DNA of 64,000 bases from Pseudomonas sp. (GCF_002796985.1 NZ_PEKX01000023.1:1-64000); one strand, 5' to 3'; positions 9,058 through 17,765 are shown, counted from the stretch's first letter. Program-made: numbers and translations. The notes: generated from the letters alone by a model not told the origin.

Positions 9058-9849
9058 TCAGTCGTCGCGGCGCGACGGCCACTGGTATTGCGGGGCTTCC
9101 TTGCGCAGGAAGCGCGCGGAGGCTTCCTTCACGTAGCCGGACGTGAGCGCCACGGCCTGGGCGGCGGCTTCGGCGTCGAGCTGGGTGGCCAGGTCGTTCT
9201 CGAAGCTGCGTGCCAGCAGGCGCTTGCTCATGGCAAAGGCCGGCGGCGACATCTGCGAAAGAGCACGGGCCAGCTCCTCGGCGCGGACGGCGGCACGTTC
9301 GCCTTCGTGCCTTTCCAGGGCGATGCCCAGTTGCACGGCCTCAGCGGCGCCGATCTCGCGGGCGGAATAAATGATCTCGCGGGCGTGCTGCATGCCCACC
9401 AGGCGCGGCAGCAGCCAGGAGGCGGCCAGGTCCGGCACCAGGCCGATACGCGCGAAAGCCATGCAGAAGCGTGCGCGCTCGCTGGCGATGACGAAGTCGG
9501 CGGCCAGCGCCAGGCTGAAGCCGGCGCCGTAGGCCACGCCGTCCACCAGCGCGACCACTGGGCGGTCGAAGTCGGCCAGCGCGGCCAGCAGGCGGTTGGT
9601 CTCGGCCATGCGCATGCGCACGGCGGCGGCCTCGGGCGTGCCGCCCATGCTGCTGACGTCGCCGCCGGAGCAGAAGGCCCCGCCAGCGCCAGAAAGCAGC
9701 AGCGCGCGGACCTCAGGGTTGCGCCGTAGCACAGTGAGTGCGTCGATCAGCTCGGCAATCATCACCGTGGATAGCGCGTTCTTGCGTTCCGGACTGGCCA
9801 GCGTCAGGCGCGCCAGTCCGTCTTCGATAGAGAGCTCGATGCTCGACAT
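9058..9849 (-). CDS. Enoyl-CoA hydratase/isomerase family protein
   Basis: 263 residues of the crotonase fold. Oxyanion-hole segments are GAFCSGGDVSSMGG (about 58-71) and GVAYGAGFSLALAADF (about 103-118). It acts on unsaturated acyl-CoA by hydration, isomerisation or a related reaction. The usual second glutamate region reads FARIGLVPDLAASWLLPRLVG, with Asp where many hydratases have Gly or Glu, so isomerase or another crotonase activity is possible. It sits between the third acyl-CoA dehydrogenase and the aldehyde dehydrogenase, and a 10-bp intercistronic hairpin precedes it. Confidence 0.88.
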   Translation of the reverse strand: MSSIELSIEDGLARLTLASPERKNALSTVMIAELIDALTVLRRNPEVRALLLSGAGGAFCSGGDVSSMGGTPEAAAVRMRMAETNRLLAALADFDRPVVALVDGVAYGAGFSLALAADFVIASERARFCMAFARIGLVPDLAASWLLPRLVGMQHAREIIYSAREIGAAEAVQLGIALERHEGERAAVRAEELARALSQMSPPAFAMSKRLLARSFENDLATQLDAEAAAQAVALTSGYVKEASARFLRKEAPQYQWPSRRDD

Positions 9850-9882
9850 GCGTACCTCGCGGCAGGCATCCCGGCGGGAATG

Positions 9883-9907
9883 ACCGGGCCGCGCGAGGCG
9901 GCCCGGT
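9883..9907 (-). other. Intercistronic hairpin without T-tract
   Basis: The 10-bp arms ACCGGGCCGC (9883-9892) and GCGGCCCGGT (9898-9907) with a five-base loop lie between the acyl-CoA dehydrogenase stop and the hydratase start. No U-run follows. It is one of three such stems in this operon. Confidence 0.55.
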
Positions 9908-9916
9908 CCACCCGCA

Positions 9917-11065
9917 TCACAGGGTGCGGGCGATGATTTCCTTCATGATTTCGTTGGAGCCGCCGAAGATGCGGCCCACCCGGGCGTTGGCGTACATCCG
10001 CGCGATGGGGTACTCGAGCATGTAGCCGTAGCCGCCGTGCAGTTGCAGGCACTCGTCGATCACCTTGCAGTTCTGCTCGGTGCTCCACCACTTGGCGATG
10101 GCTGCGGTTTCACCGGACAGTTCGCCCTTGAGCACCTTGACCATGCAGTCGTCGACAAAGGCGCGGGCGATGACGGCGGTGCTCTGGCACTCGGCGAGCT
10201 TGAAGCGGGTGTTCTGCAGGTCCAGCAGGGTCTGGCCGAAAGCCTTGCGGCTGCGCACGTACTCGACCGTCTCGGCCACCGCGCGCTCCATGGTCGCCAT
10301 TGCGCCGAGGGCGATGATCATGCGTTCCTGGGGCAGTTGCTGCATCAGCTGGACGAAGCCCTTGCCCTCCTCCGGGCCCAGCAGGTTGGCGGCCGGCACG
10401 CGCACGTCGTCGAAGAACAGCTCGGTGGTGTCCTGGCCCTTCTGGCCGATCTTCTCGAGGATGCGGCCACGGCGGAAGCCGGCCAGGTCCTTGGTTTCCA
10501 CGACGATGATCGAGGTGCCCTTGGCGCCCTTCTCCGGGTCGGTCTTGGCCACCACCAGGATGATGTCGGCGTGGTAGCCGTTGGTGATGAAGGTCTTCGA
10601 GCCGTTGATCACGTACTCGTCGCCGTCACGCACGGCGCGGGTCTTGATCGCCTGCAGGTCGGAACCGGCACCCGGCTCGGACATGGCGATCGCCGCCACC
10701 ATCTCGCCTCGGGCCATCTTCGGCAGCCACTCGAGCTTCTGTTCCTCGCTGGCGTAGCGCAGCAGGTAGTGCGCGACGATGCCGCTGTGCACGTTGGTGC
10801 CCAGGCTGGAACACATCGCCCGGCTCTGTTCCAGGGTAACGATGGCGTCGTGGGCGAAGGTGCCGCCACCGCCGCCGTACTGCTCGGGGATGCTGGGCAG
10901 CAACATGCCGAACTCGCCAGCTTTGAGCCACATGTCGCGGTCGATGTACTGCTGCTTCCACCAGCGCTCTTCATGGGGCGCCAGTTCGTTGGCGATGAAG
11001 CGGCGGATGGAGTCCTGGAAGATCACCAGGTCGTCGGTGATCCACGGCGATTGAGTGGCGCTCAT
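9917..11065 (-). CDS. Acyl-CoA dehydrogenase, complete single-subunit type
   Basis: 382 residues with all classic family motifs: AMSEPGAGSDLQAIKT near 135, the second signature QLHGGYGYMLEYPIARMYANARV near 345 containing the catalytic Glu, and the C-terminal FGGSNEIMKEII. Unlike the pair at 627-2973 it looks self-sufficient (homotetramer expected). It oxidises an acyl-CoA to the trans-2-enoyl-CoA with ETF as acceptor. The start at 11065 is ATG with GGAG upstream. Its place next to the hydratase and the SDR suggests it serves the conventional beta-oxidation turn. Confidence 0.93.
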   Translation of the reverse strand: MSATQSPWITDDLVIFQDSIRRFIANELAPHEERWWKQQYIDRDMWLKAGEFGMLLPSIPEQYGGGGGTFAHDAIVTLEQSRAMCSSLGTNVHSGIVAHYLLRYASEEQKLEWLPKMARGEMVAAIAMSEPGAGSDLQAIKTRAVRDGDEYVINGSKTFITNGYHADIILVVAKTDPEKGAKGTSIIVVETKDLAGFRRGRILEKIGQKGQDTTELFFDDVRVPAANLLGPEEGKGFVQLMQQLPQERMIIALGAMATMERAVAETVEYVRSRKAFGQTLLDLQNTRFKLAECQSTAVIARAFVDDCMVKVLKGELSGETAAIAKWWSTEQNCKVIDECLQLHGGYGYMLEYPIARMYANARVGRIFGGSNEIMKEIIARTL

Positions 11066-11105
11066 GGCGGCTCCTCGGCAGTCGGTTCAAGAATTCGGGA
11101 AGAAG

Positions 11106-11128
11106 GCCGGCCGCGCTAGGCGGCCGGC
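11106..11128 (-). other. Intercistronic hairpin, weak T content
   Basis: The arms GCCGGCCG (11106-11113) and CGGCCGGC (11121-11128) lie between the SDR stop (11140) and the acyl-CoA dehydrogenase start (11065). The following minus-strand sequence is only TTCTTCCC, so termination is doubtful. Confidence 0.45.
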
Positions 11129-11139
11129 AAAAGGGACGG

Positions 11140-11967
11140 TCAGGGACGACCGCCGCCGACAATCAGCACCTGGCCGGAGACGTAGTTCGACTCGGGGATG
11201 CAGAACAGGTACACGCCACCGGCGGCCTCTTCCGGGGTGCCGGCGCGGCCCATGGGGATCAGCGAGGCGGCGTTCTTCGCCATCTGCTCGCTGATGCCGA
11301 CCTTCAGTTCGCGGCCGCCGACGTTGATGGTGGCGCCCTCGCCCGCCGCGGCGGAGGTCAGGCGGGTTTCGATCAGGCCGAAGGCGACACTGTTGACGCA
11401 GACCTTGTAGCGGCCCCACTCCTTGGCCAGGGCCTTGGTCAGGCCGTTGATCGCGGATTTCGCCGCCGAGTAGTTGGCCTGGCCGGGGTTGCCCATCACG
11501 CCGGAAACGGAGGAGATGTTGACCACCTTGCGGAACACCTCGCGGCCTTCCTCGGCTTCCTTCTTGGCGGCTTCGCGGAAGTGCCCGGAAGCGGCGCGCA
11601 GGATGCGGAACGGCGCGGAGACGTGAACTTCCATGATGTCGTCCCACTGCTGGTCGGTCATCTTCTGGATCACGTTGTCCCAGGTGTAGCCGGCGTTGTT
11701 GACGATGATGTCGAGGCCGCCGAAGGACTCCAGGGCGGTCTTCACGAAGCGCTCGCCAAAGTCCTTTTCAGTCACGCTGCCGACACAGGCGACGGCTTTG
11801 CCGCCTTCGGCGACGATCTGCGCGACCACTTCCTCGGCCGGGGCGGCGTCGAGGTCGTTGACCACCACGGCAGCGCCGTCGCGGTGCAGTTTGAGGGCGA
11901 TTTCACGACCGATGCCACGGCCGGAACCGGAAACGATGGCAACCTGGCCGGCGAGTTTTTTGTTCAT
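11140..11967 (-). CDS. Short-chain dehydrogenase/reductase (FabG/HSD17B-like)
   Basis: 275 residues. The cofactor motif SGSGRGIG is at about 14-21, NNAG near 92, the catalytic Ser in NISSVSG and the Tyr-Lys pair in YSAAK (about 165-169). The C-terminal end SGQVLIVGGG is standard. An Asp after the second beta strand (VVNDLD) favours NAD(H). It likely oxidises a 3-hydroxyacyl-CoA to 3-ketoacyl-CoA ahead of the thiolase. The insertion around EAAKKEAEEGREV is longer than in housekeeping FabG and resembles the 17-beta-HSD4/MFE-2 group of (R)-hydroxyacyl-CoA dehydrogenases, which would match the MaoC-type hydratases upstream. It lies 15 bases after the MaoC gene. Confidence 0.9.
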   Translation of the reverse strand: MNKKLAGQVAIVSGSGRGIGREIALKLHRDGAAVVVNDLDAAPAEEVVAQIVAEGGKAVACVGSVTEKDFGERFVKTALESFGGLDIIVNNAGYTWDNVIQKMTDQQWDDIMEVHVSAPFRILRAASGHFREAAKKEAEEGREVFRKVVNISSVSGVMGNPGQANYSAAKSAINGLTKALAKEWGRYKVCVNSVAFGLIETRLTSAAAGEGATINVGGRELKVGISEQMAKNAASLIPMGRAGTPEEAAGGVYLFCIPESNYVSGQVLIVGGGRP

Positions 11968-11982
11968 TGTTGTTCTCCTGTT

Positions 11983-12390
11983 TCAGGCGTCCAGGGCCAC
12001 GACGGCTTCGCCGGACAGTTTGATTTCACCCGCCTGGTTGCGGGTGGTGATTTCCAGGCGCAGGGTGCCGGCGGCCTCGTCCTTTTCCAGCACGCGGCCG
12101 GAGCAGGTGATGGCGTCGCCCAGCTGGGTGATCGCGGCAAAGCGCACCGAGTAGCTGCGCAGGCGCTCCTGCGGCACCCAGTTGGTCAGCAGCCGGCCGA
12201 GGTAGGCCATGGACAGCATCCCGTGGGCGAACACGTCGGGCATGCCGGCCTTCTTCGCGAAGTCGATATCGACGTGGATCGGGTTGTGGTCCCCCGAGGC
12301 GCCGCAGTACAGCGCCAGGGTGGTACGGTTCACCGGGTCGGTGGTGAAGCTCGGCAGTTCGTCGCCGACGGCGATTGCATTCAGGTTCAC
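11983..12390 (-). CDS. MaoC-like (R)-hydratase subunit carrying the catalytic Asp/His
   Basis: 135 residues, starting at GTG (12388-12390) with GGAG nine bases upstream; the frame continues past it but would run into the preceding gene. The hydratase-2 signature is seen in YCGASGDHNPIHVD (catalytic Asp and His) followed by FAHGMLSMAYLGRLLTNW. The reaction is (R)-specific hydration of 2-enoyl-CoA. It follows the FAS1-type protein (12401-12844) by 10 bases. That protein lacks this dyad, so the two probably form one active heteromer in the manner of ChsH1-ChsH2. Confidence 0.9.
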   Translation of the reverse strand: MNLNAIAVGDELPSFTTDPVNRTTLALYCGASGDHNPIHVDIDFAKKAGMPDVFAHGMLSMAYLGRLLTNWVPQERLRSYSVRFAAITQLGDAITCSGRVLEKDEAAGTLRLEITTRNQAGEIKLSGEAVVALDA

Positions 12391-12400
12391 GTTCGGCTCC

Positions 12401-12844
12401 TTATCCGTTGCGTACGACGAGGCTGTTGCGCAGCTCCGCCACCAGCTCGCCGGCACCGTCGGTGACGCGGGTCTCGCGCACCACGAACTCCAGGGCGCCG
12501 CCCTTCTTGTCGTAGATGTCGACGATCTTCGTCTCGAAGGAGAGGCGCTCGCCGGCGAAGGCCATGCGGTGGTAGGTGAAGCCCTGCTCGGCGTGGAGGA
12601 TGCGGCCGAGGTCGATGTTCAGGCGCTTGAGCACCGAACCCGAGCCGCCGGCTTCCATGTCCAGGCAGAAGAGGAAGGTCGGCGGCACCGGCAGGCCGGG
12701 GTAGCCGGCGTCGCGGGCGGCGGTTTCGTCGCTGTAGCGCGCATCCGCCTGGCCGGTGGCCTTGGCGAAGAAGCGCAGGCGCCCCGCCTCGACCAGCTGC
12801 GTGTGGCTGGAGACCACCGCGCCGATATGGCTCTTGTCGATCAT
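12401..12844 (-). CDS. FAS1-like dehydratase-domain protein (MaoC N-domain), non-catalytic partner
   Basis: 147 residues from MIDKSHIGAVVSSHTQLVEAG. The sequence has the hotdog core RLRFFAKATGQADARYSDE and the DAGYPGLPVPPTFLFCLDM segment, typical of the FAS1-like/MaoC_dehydrat_N family, with no Asp-His hydratase dyad. Such proteins usually supply part of the binding tunnel for bulky CoA substrates and need a catalytic MaoC subunit; that subunit is the next gene. The start at 12844 is 16 bases after the thiolase stop (12861). The longer frame to 12952 lies inside the thiolase gene and is rejected. Confidence 0.87.
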   Translation of the reverse strand: MIDKSHIGAVVSSHTQLVEAGRLRFFAKATGQADARYSDETAARDAGYPGLPVPPTFLFCLDMEAGGSGSVLKRLNIDLGRILHAEQGFTYHRMAFAGERLSFETKIVDIYDKKGGALEFVVRETRVTDGAGELVAELRNSLVVRNG

Positions 12845-12860
12845 GCTCGCGGCTCCCGGA

Positions 12861-14045
12861 TCACTGGCGCTGGAACAGGGTGACGACGCAGGCGCCGCCC
12901 AGGCCCAGGTTGTGTTGCAGGGCGAAGCGCGCGCCGTCCACTTGGGTGGCATCGGCGGTGCCGCGCAGCTGGCGAGTCAGCTCGAAGCACTGGGCAAGGC
13001 CGGTGGCGCCCAGCGGGTGGCCCTTGGAGAGCAGGCCGCCGGAAGGGTTGGTGACGATGCGCCCGCCGTAGGTGTTATCGCCGTCGAGGATGAATTTCTC
13101 GGCGGTGCCTTCGGGGGTCAGCATCAGGCCTTCGTAGGTGAGCAGTTCGTTGGCGGTGAAGCAGTCGTGCAGTTCCACGACCTGGATATCCTGCGGGCCA
13201 ACGCCGGCCTTCTCGTACACGGCGGTCGCGGCATTACGGGTCATGTCGTAGCCGATGACCTTGCGCATGTCGGCTTCGTCGAAGGTGCTGTTGCGGTCGG
13301 TGGTCATGGCCTGGGCGGCGATCACCACGTCGGTGCGCAGGCCGTGCTTCTTGGCGAAGGCCTCGGAGCAGACGATGGCGGCGGCCGCGCCGCAGGTCGG
13401 CGGGCAGCATTGCAGGCGGGTCAGCGGGTCGAAGATCATCGGCGAAGCCATCACTTCATCGACGCTGACCACGTTGCGGAACACCGCCAGCGGGTTGCGC
13501 GCGGCGTGCTGGCTGGCCTTGACGCGAATGCGGGCGAAGGTCTCGCGGCTGATGCCGTATTCCTGCATATAAGCGCGCCCGGCACCGCCGAAGAACTGCG
13601 CGGCGCGCGGAGCCTGTTCGTCGAAGCCCTGTACCTGGGTCATGGTCTTGACGAAGCGGTCCATCGGCACGGTGCGGTCGGTGTAGGCGCCCTTCAGCGC
13701 GCCGGGCACCATCTGCTCGAAGCCCAGGGCGATGGCGCATTCCACCGCGCCGCACTCAACAGCCTGGCGCGCCAGGAACAGCGCGGTGGAGCCGGTGGCG
13801 CAGTTGTTGTTGACGTTGACCACCGGGATGCCGGTCAGGCCGACGCCGTAGACAGCGGCCTGACCGCAGGTGGAGTCGCCGTAGACGTAACCGACGTAGG
13901 CCTGCTGCACCAGCGCATAGTCGATGCCGGCGTCGGCCAGCGCGGCCTTGGCCGCATTGGCGCCCATGATGTGGTACTCGTCGCTCTGGCCCGGCTTGGT
14001 GAAGGGGATCATGCCGACCCCGGCCACCACTACTTTATTGCTCAT
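12861..14045 (-). CDS. SCP-x-type thiolase / acetyl-CoA acyltransferase
   Basis: 394 residues from MSNKVVVAGVGMIPFTKPG. The nucleophilic cysteine is present in VNVNNNCATGSTALF (about 88) and the C-terminal catalytic segment is GGLLSKGHPLGATGLAQ. HDCFTANELLTYEGL carries the family HDCFT motif of sterol-carrier-protein-x thiolases. It cleaves a 3-ketoacyl-CoA with CoA, releasing acetyl- or propionyl-CoA. It is the only thiolase with a complete active site in the island; the second homologue at 3434-4585 lacks the cysteine. It is located between the acyl-CoA ligase and the hydratase pair. Confidence 0.92.
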   Translation of the reverse strand: MSNKVVVAGVGMIPFTKPGQSDEYHIMGANAAKAALADAGIDYALVQQAYVGYVYGDSTCGQAAVYGVGLTGIPVVNVNNNCATGSTALFLARQAVECGAVECAIALGFEQMVPGALKGAYTDRTVPMDRFVKTMTQVQGFDEQAPRAAQFFGGAGRAYMQEYGISRETFARIRVKASQHAARNPLAVFRNVVSVDEVMASPMIFDPLTRLQCCPPTCGAAAAIVCSEAFAKKHGLRTDVVIAAQAMTTDRNSTFDEADMRKVIGYDMTRNAATAVYEKAGVGPQDIQVVELHDCFTANELLTYEGLMLTPEGTAEKFILDGDNTYGGRIVTNPSGGLLSKGHPLGATGLAQCFELTRQLRGTADATQVDGARFALQHNLGLGGACVVTLFQRQ

Positions 14046-14080
14046 GTGTTTCTCCTTGGGGATGGGCTTGTTGCGCGCGG

Positions 14081-15637
14081 TCAGTTGACAGCGCGGTTCT
14101 GGTCTTTCCAGTAGGGGGCGCGCAGCTCGCGCTTGAGCACCTTGCCGGCCGCCGAGAGCGGCAGCGCGGCAACGAACTCGACCGATTTCGGGCACTTGTA
14201 GCCAGCGATGTGCTGGGCGCAGTGGGCGCGGATGTCGTCGGAGCAGATGTCGCTGCCAGCGCGCAGCACGACCACCGCGTGTACCGCTTCGCCCCAGCGC
14301 TCATGAGGGATGCCGATCACCGCGCAGCTCTGCACGGACGGGTGGCGGGCCACCACGTTCTCGACCTCGGCCGAGTACACGTTCTCGCCACCGGTGACGA
14401 TCATGTCCTTGAGGCGGTCGACGATGAACAGGAAGCCGCGCTCGTCCATGTAGGCGCCGTCGCCGGTATGCAGCCAGCCGTTGCGCAGGGTCTTGGCGGT
14501 TTCTTCCGGGCGGTTCCAGTAGCCGAGCATGACGTTGGGGCCGCAGACGATGATCTCGCCGACCACGCCGCGCGGGACTTCGTTGCCCTCCTCGTCGACG
14601 ATCTTCACCAGGCCGCCGAAGCCGCCACGCCCGGCGCTGCGCACCAGGCCGCTGGCGATGCCTTCGGCCTGGTGGGTCCATTCCGGGCTCACCGAGATCA
14701 CCGGCGAGGATTCGGTCATGCCGTAGGCCTGCATGAAGGCAATGCCGGGGAACTTGGCCAGCGCCTGTTCCAGCACCGGCAGGGAGATCGGCGAGGCGCC
14801 GTAGGCCATGCGCTTGAGGCACGACAGGTCGTGGCGCTCGAAGTCCGGGTGGTTGATCACCGCCTGGAGCATGGTCGGCACCAGCAGCATCTCGTTGATG
14901 CGCTCGCGCTCGATGGTCTGCAGCACTTCCAGCGGATCGAACATCGGGATGAACACGTTGACGTAGCCACCGATCACCTGGCTCAGGCAGCGCGCCATCG
15001 CGGCGGTGTGGAACATCGGCGCGGCGTGCAGGGTGCGCGAGTCATCCTCGGCGGGGAACTCGGCCATGCGCGCCACAGCGGAGGACCAGAGGTTCATGTG
15101 CGACTGCATTACGCCCTTGGGCAGGCCGGTCGTGCCGCCGGTGTACATGATCGAGGCGAGGTCGTTGCCGCCGCGCATGGCGTCCTCGATGGGCTCGTGG
15201 CTGGCAATCAGGCCTTCGAAGGAGTGCATGCCCTCGGGCGCCGCACCGTCACCGACGTGGATCAGCACCGGGGCGCTCTTGGCGCCGGCGCGGATGCCTT
15301 CGGCCTGGTGCAGGAAGTGGTCGTCGATCAGCAGGATTTCGGTCTGGCAGTCGTCCAGCGAGTAGACGATCTCCGGCACGCTCCAGCGGATGTTCACCGG
15401 GTTGAGCACGCCGCCGCCCCACCAGGTGGCCAGCATGTATTCCAGGTAGCGGTCCGAGTTCAGGGCCAGCATGCCGACCCGGTCGCCGCTGCGCATGCCC
15501 AGTTGCTGCAGGGCCGCGGCCAGGCGCGAGACGCGCTCGCCCTGTTCGCGGAAGGTCCGCGTGCGGCCGCGGAAGATGGTCGCTACGTGGTCCGGGTCCT
15601 GCTGCAGCATGCGCTGCAGGCCTTGGGTCAGGTACAT
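14081..15637 (-). CDS. Medium/long-chain acyl-CoA ligase (AMP-forming)
   Basis: 518 residues from MYLTQGLQRMLQQDPDHVA, with GGAGA before the start; the longer frame crosses the promoter region. ANL-superfamily motifs in order are the P-loop IMYTGGTTGLPKG near 170, AYGMTESSPV near 305, YWNRPEETAKTLRNGWLHTGD near 375-400 and the C-terminal LSAAGKVLKREL with the adenylation lysine. It activates a carboxylic acid with ATP to an acyl-CoA. It is the first gene of the twelve-gene run that ends at 3434, with two copies of a TCGAAGGGA-type motif 65-110 bases upstream, so the main catabolic promoter should lie at 15640-15760. Confidence 0.93.
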   Translation of the reverse strand: MYLTQGLQRMLQQDPDHVATIFRGRTRTFREQGERVSRLAAALQQLGMRSGDRVGMLALNSDRYLEYMLATWWGGGVLNPVNIRWSVPEIVYSLDDCQTEILLIDDHFLHQAEGIRAGAKSAPVLIHVGDGAAPEGMHSFEGLIASHEPIEDAMRGGNDLASIMYTGGTTGLPKGVMQSHMNLWSSAVARMAEFPAEDDSRTLHAAPMFHTAAMARCLSQVIGGYVNVFIPMFDPLEVLQTIERERINEMLLVPTMLQAVINHPDFERHDLSCLKRMAYGASPISLPVLEQALAKFPGIAFMQAYGMTESSPVISVSPEWTHQAEGIASGLVRSAGRGGFGGLVKIVDEEGNEVPRGVVGEIIVCGPNVMLGYWNRPEETAKTLRNGWLHTGDGAYMDERGFLFIVDRLKDMIVTGGENVYSAEVENVVARHPSVQSCAVIGIPHERWGEAVHAVVVLRAGSDICSDDIRAHCAQHIAGYKCPKSVEFVAALPLSAAGKVLKRELRAPYWKDQNRAVN

Positions 15638-15700
15638 GGCAGGTCTCCAATCGTGTTGTTCTTGTGAGTTCGATACTAGGGAGGGGCGTTGAGCGCGGCG

Positions 15701-15750
15701 TCGGTCGAAGGGATGAAGCTGCGGGGGATTGGCGGGTGGTTCGAAGGGAC
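15701..15750. promoter_or_regulatory. Candidate activator sites upstream of the acyl-CoA ligase operon
   Basis: TGGTTCGAAGGGACT at 15737-15751 and a weaker GGTCGAAGGGATG at 15703-15715 repeat the same core in the same direction about 35 bases apart. The first matches the motif at 3070, 18975 and 19052. Direct repetition upstream of a promoter fits a LuxR/MalT-type activator. No clear sigma-70 -10/-35 pair is seen. Confidence 0.4.
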
Positions 15751-15777
15751 TAGGGGGGTAAGGCGTTGGGGGGAATC

Positions 15778-15810
15778 GATCGCGGACGGAGTCCGCTCCT
15801 ACGCACACGG
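15778..15810. repeat. Short palindromic repeat, GATCGCGGACGGAGTCCGCT type
   Basis: An imperfect palindrome around GCGGACGGAGTCCGC, followed by CTACGCACA. A near-copy occurs at 28143-28174 (GATCGCGAACGGAATCCGCT, then CCTGGGCACA). It is a REP-type unit. Confidence 0.6.
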
Positions 15811-15866
15811 GTGGCGCGGTGCAGAGTCGTAGGGCGGCGGGGCAACCGGTGAGTTCGCTGCTGGGC

Positions 15867-15953
15867 GGTTCGCGAGCAATAACGGTGGCGTCCCCCTCGC
15901 TCCTACAGGGACGCGCCGGACCGCTCTTCGTAGGAGCGAGCTTGCTCGCGAAG
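15867..15953. repeat. REP pair in opposite orientation (BIME-like)
   Basis: One REP, GTAGGAGCGAGCTTGCTCGC, starts at 15930. A degraded inverted partner (GTTCGCGAGCAA ... CCTCGCTCCTAC) covers 15868-15906. The same family occurs at 44730, 44786, 52884, 53053, 53797 and 53843. It lies in the gap between the acyl-CoA ligase promoter and the GMC gene terminator. Confidence 0.85.
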
Positions 15954-15974
15954 CGAACTTGCCGGCAGCGCCAT

Positions 15975-16008
15975 AAAAAAGGGCCAGGCGCCCGAAGCCG
16001 CCTGGCCC
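15975..16008 (-). terminator. Rho-independent terminator of the GMC/CoA-transferase operon
   Basis: The 10-bp arms GGGCCAGGCG (15981-15990) and CGCCTGGCCC (15999-16008) are followed on the minus strand by six T (15975-15980), 20 bases after the GMC stop at 16028. Confidence 0.9.
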
Positions 16009-16027
16009 TCCCCCGTACAACTCCGTA

Positions 16028-17716
16028 TCAGCTGACCTGCATCTCGCCCAGCGAAGCCACGCGGCTCGGCTCCGAGGCGTTGCGCTCGGCCAGCAGCAGG
16101 TCGGCGCACTTCTCGCCGACCATGATGGTCGGCGCGTTGGTGTTGCCGCCCACCTGCAGCGGGATCACCGAGGCATCGGCCACCCGCAGGCCCTGCACGC
16201 CACGCACACGCAGCTGCGGGTCGACCACCGACTGTTCGTCGCCACCCATCCGGCAACTGCCCACCGGGTGGTAAACGTTGTCGCAGTGCTCGCGGATCAT
16301 CCGCTTCACCGCTTCGTCGTCGCTGCCGTCGAACTTCAGGTGGCCATGGAACAGCGGCTTGCCGCCGAAGCGCGTGAGCACCGGCTGTTCGAGGATCTGA
16401 TGCACCAGCTTCACGCCCTTGAGCATGGTCGCCATGTCGCGCTCGTCCTGCAGCAGGTTCAGCTCGATCAGCGGGTCGTCGCGCATGTCGGCGCTGTGCA
16501 GGCGGACCTGCCCGCGGCTGTACGGGCGCAGCACGCAGACGTGGATCGAATAACCGCTGCCGTAGTGGAAAGTGCGCCCGTGGTTGTCACCGGAGGACAT
16601 CACGAAGTGCAGCTGGATGTCCGGGTCGGCCAGTGCCGGGTCGGTCTTGAGGAAGGCTCCGGCCTCGGTGAAGGTGCGGGTGAACAGACCGCCGCGCTCG
16701 CGCTTGTACTTGCGCCACTGCCCCAGGTAGCTCAGGGCACCGCGCACGGTCACGCCGAACAGGTCGGTGCTGAAGATGCGCTTGTGCAGGATCAGGTCCG
16801 GGTGCTCCTGCAGGTTCTGCCCCACCTCGGGCGCGTCATGCAGCGGAGCAACTCCCATCTGCCGCAGGTGCTCGGCCGGGCCGATGCCGGAGACCATCAG
16901 CAGTTGCGGCGAGACCAGCGTGCCGGCGCAGACGATCACTTCCCGCGAGGCATGCAAGGTCACTTCCTGGCCGTCACGTTCCACCAGCACGCCAGTGGCA
17001 CGCTTGCCCTGGAACAGGATGCGCAGGGCGCGGCTGCCGGTCAGCACCTGTAGGTTCGAGCGCCCGCCGTTATGCGTCGCATCGCCGGCATTGCCACGGT
17101 GCAGGTAGGCCCGCGCAGCGTTCCAGCGCTCGCCGTTGAACTGGGTGACCTGGAAGTAACCCACGCCCTCCTGCTGCGGCCCGTTGAAGTCGTGGTTGTA
17201 GGCGTGGCCGGCGCTGGCCGCAGCCTCGATGAAGTGGCGCGCCCAGGAGCACGGCGAGCGCGGGTCGACGACATGCAGTGGGCCGCTGCCACCGTGCAGC
17301 GCGTCGTCCTTGCCGGCGGCGCGCTCGTTGTTCTCGGCGCGCTTGAAGTAAGGCAGCACCTCCTTCCAGCTCCAGCCTTGGCAGCCGGCAGCGGCCCAGC
17401 CGTCATAGTCGGATGGCGTGCCACGCAGGTACAGCATGCCGTTGATCGAGGAGCTTCCGCCCAGCCCGCGCCCGCGTGGCAGGTAGCTGGCGCGCCCGGC
17501 CAGGCTGGGCTGCGCGGTGCTTTCGTAGGCGTAGTTGTAGTCGCCCTTGCGCGGAATGGTCAGCACCAGCCCCACCGGCACCGTCACCTTGCCGGTGTGG
17601 TCGTGGCCGCCGGTTTCCAGCAGCGCGACGCTGCAACCGGCATCGGCCAGGCGACCTGCCACGGCGCAGCCGGCAGAGCCTGCGCCTACCACTATATATT
17701 CGTACAAGCGTTCCAT
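16028..17716 (-). CDS. GMC-family FAD alcohol dehydrogenase/oxidase (choline dehydrogenase-like)
   Basis: 562 residues from MERLYEYIVVGAGSAG, with AAGG upstream. The FAD Rossmann motif VGAGSAGCAVAGRL is at the N-terminus. GMC signatures are RGLGGSSSINGMLYLRG (about 80-96) and the second signature GTLVSPQLLMVSGIGP (about 275). The C-terminal active-site region HPVGSCRMGGDEQSVVDPQL carries the catalytic His. The family oxidises alcohols; members of this length include AlkJ-type alkanol dehydrogenases, polyethylene-glycol dehydrogenase and choline dehydrogenase. No signal peptide is seen. Here it probably makes the first oxidation of the alcohol substrate. It is 49 bases after the CoA-transferase and ends at a strong terminator. 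Confidence 0.92.
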   Translation of the reverse strand: MERLYEYIVVGAGSAGCAVAGRLADAGCSVALLETGGHDHTGKVTVPVGLVLTIPRKGDYNYAYESTAQPSLAGRASYLPRGRGLGGSSSINGMLYLRGTPSDYDGWAAAGCQGWSWKEVLPYFKRAENNERAAGKDDALHGGSGPLHVVDPRSPCSWARHFIEAAASAGHAYNHDFNGPQQEGVGYFQVTQFNGERWNAARAYLHRGNAGDATHNGGRSNLQVLTGSRALRILFQGKRATGVLVERDGQEVTLHASREVIVCAGTLVSPQLLMVSGIGPAEHLRQMGVAPLHDAPEVGQNLQEHPDLILHKRIFSTDLFGVTVRGALSYLGQWRKYKRERGGLFTRTFTEAGAFLKTDPALADPDIQLHFVMSSGDNHGRTFHYGSGYSIHVCVLRPYSRGQVRLHSADMRDDPLIELNLLQDERDMATMLKGVKLVHQILEQPVLTRFGGKPLFHGHLKFDGSDDEAVKRMIREHCDNVYHPVGSCRMGGDEQSVVDPQLRVRGVQGLRVADASVIPLQVGGNTNAPTIMVGEKCADLLLAERNASEPSRVASLGEMQVS

Positions 17717-17765
17717 CGGTTCACCTTTCTTGTTGTTGTGCTTTTGGCCCCCGCCGCTGCGGGGT

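Noticed and set aside
15799..16274. Short frames over the REP pair at 15.8-16.3 kb
   Set aside because: They run through REP palindromes, the terminator and the GMC 3' end; no coding character.
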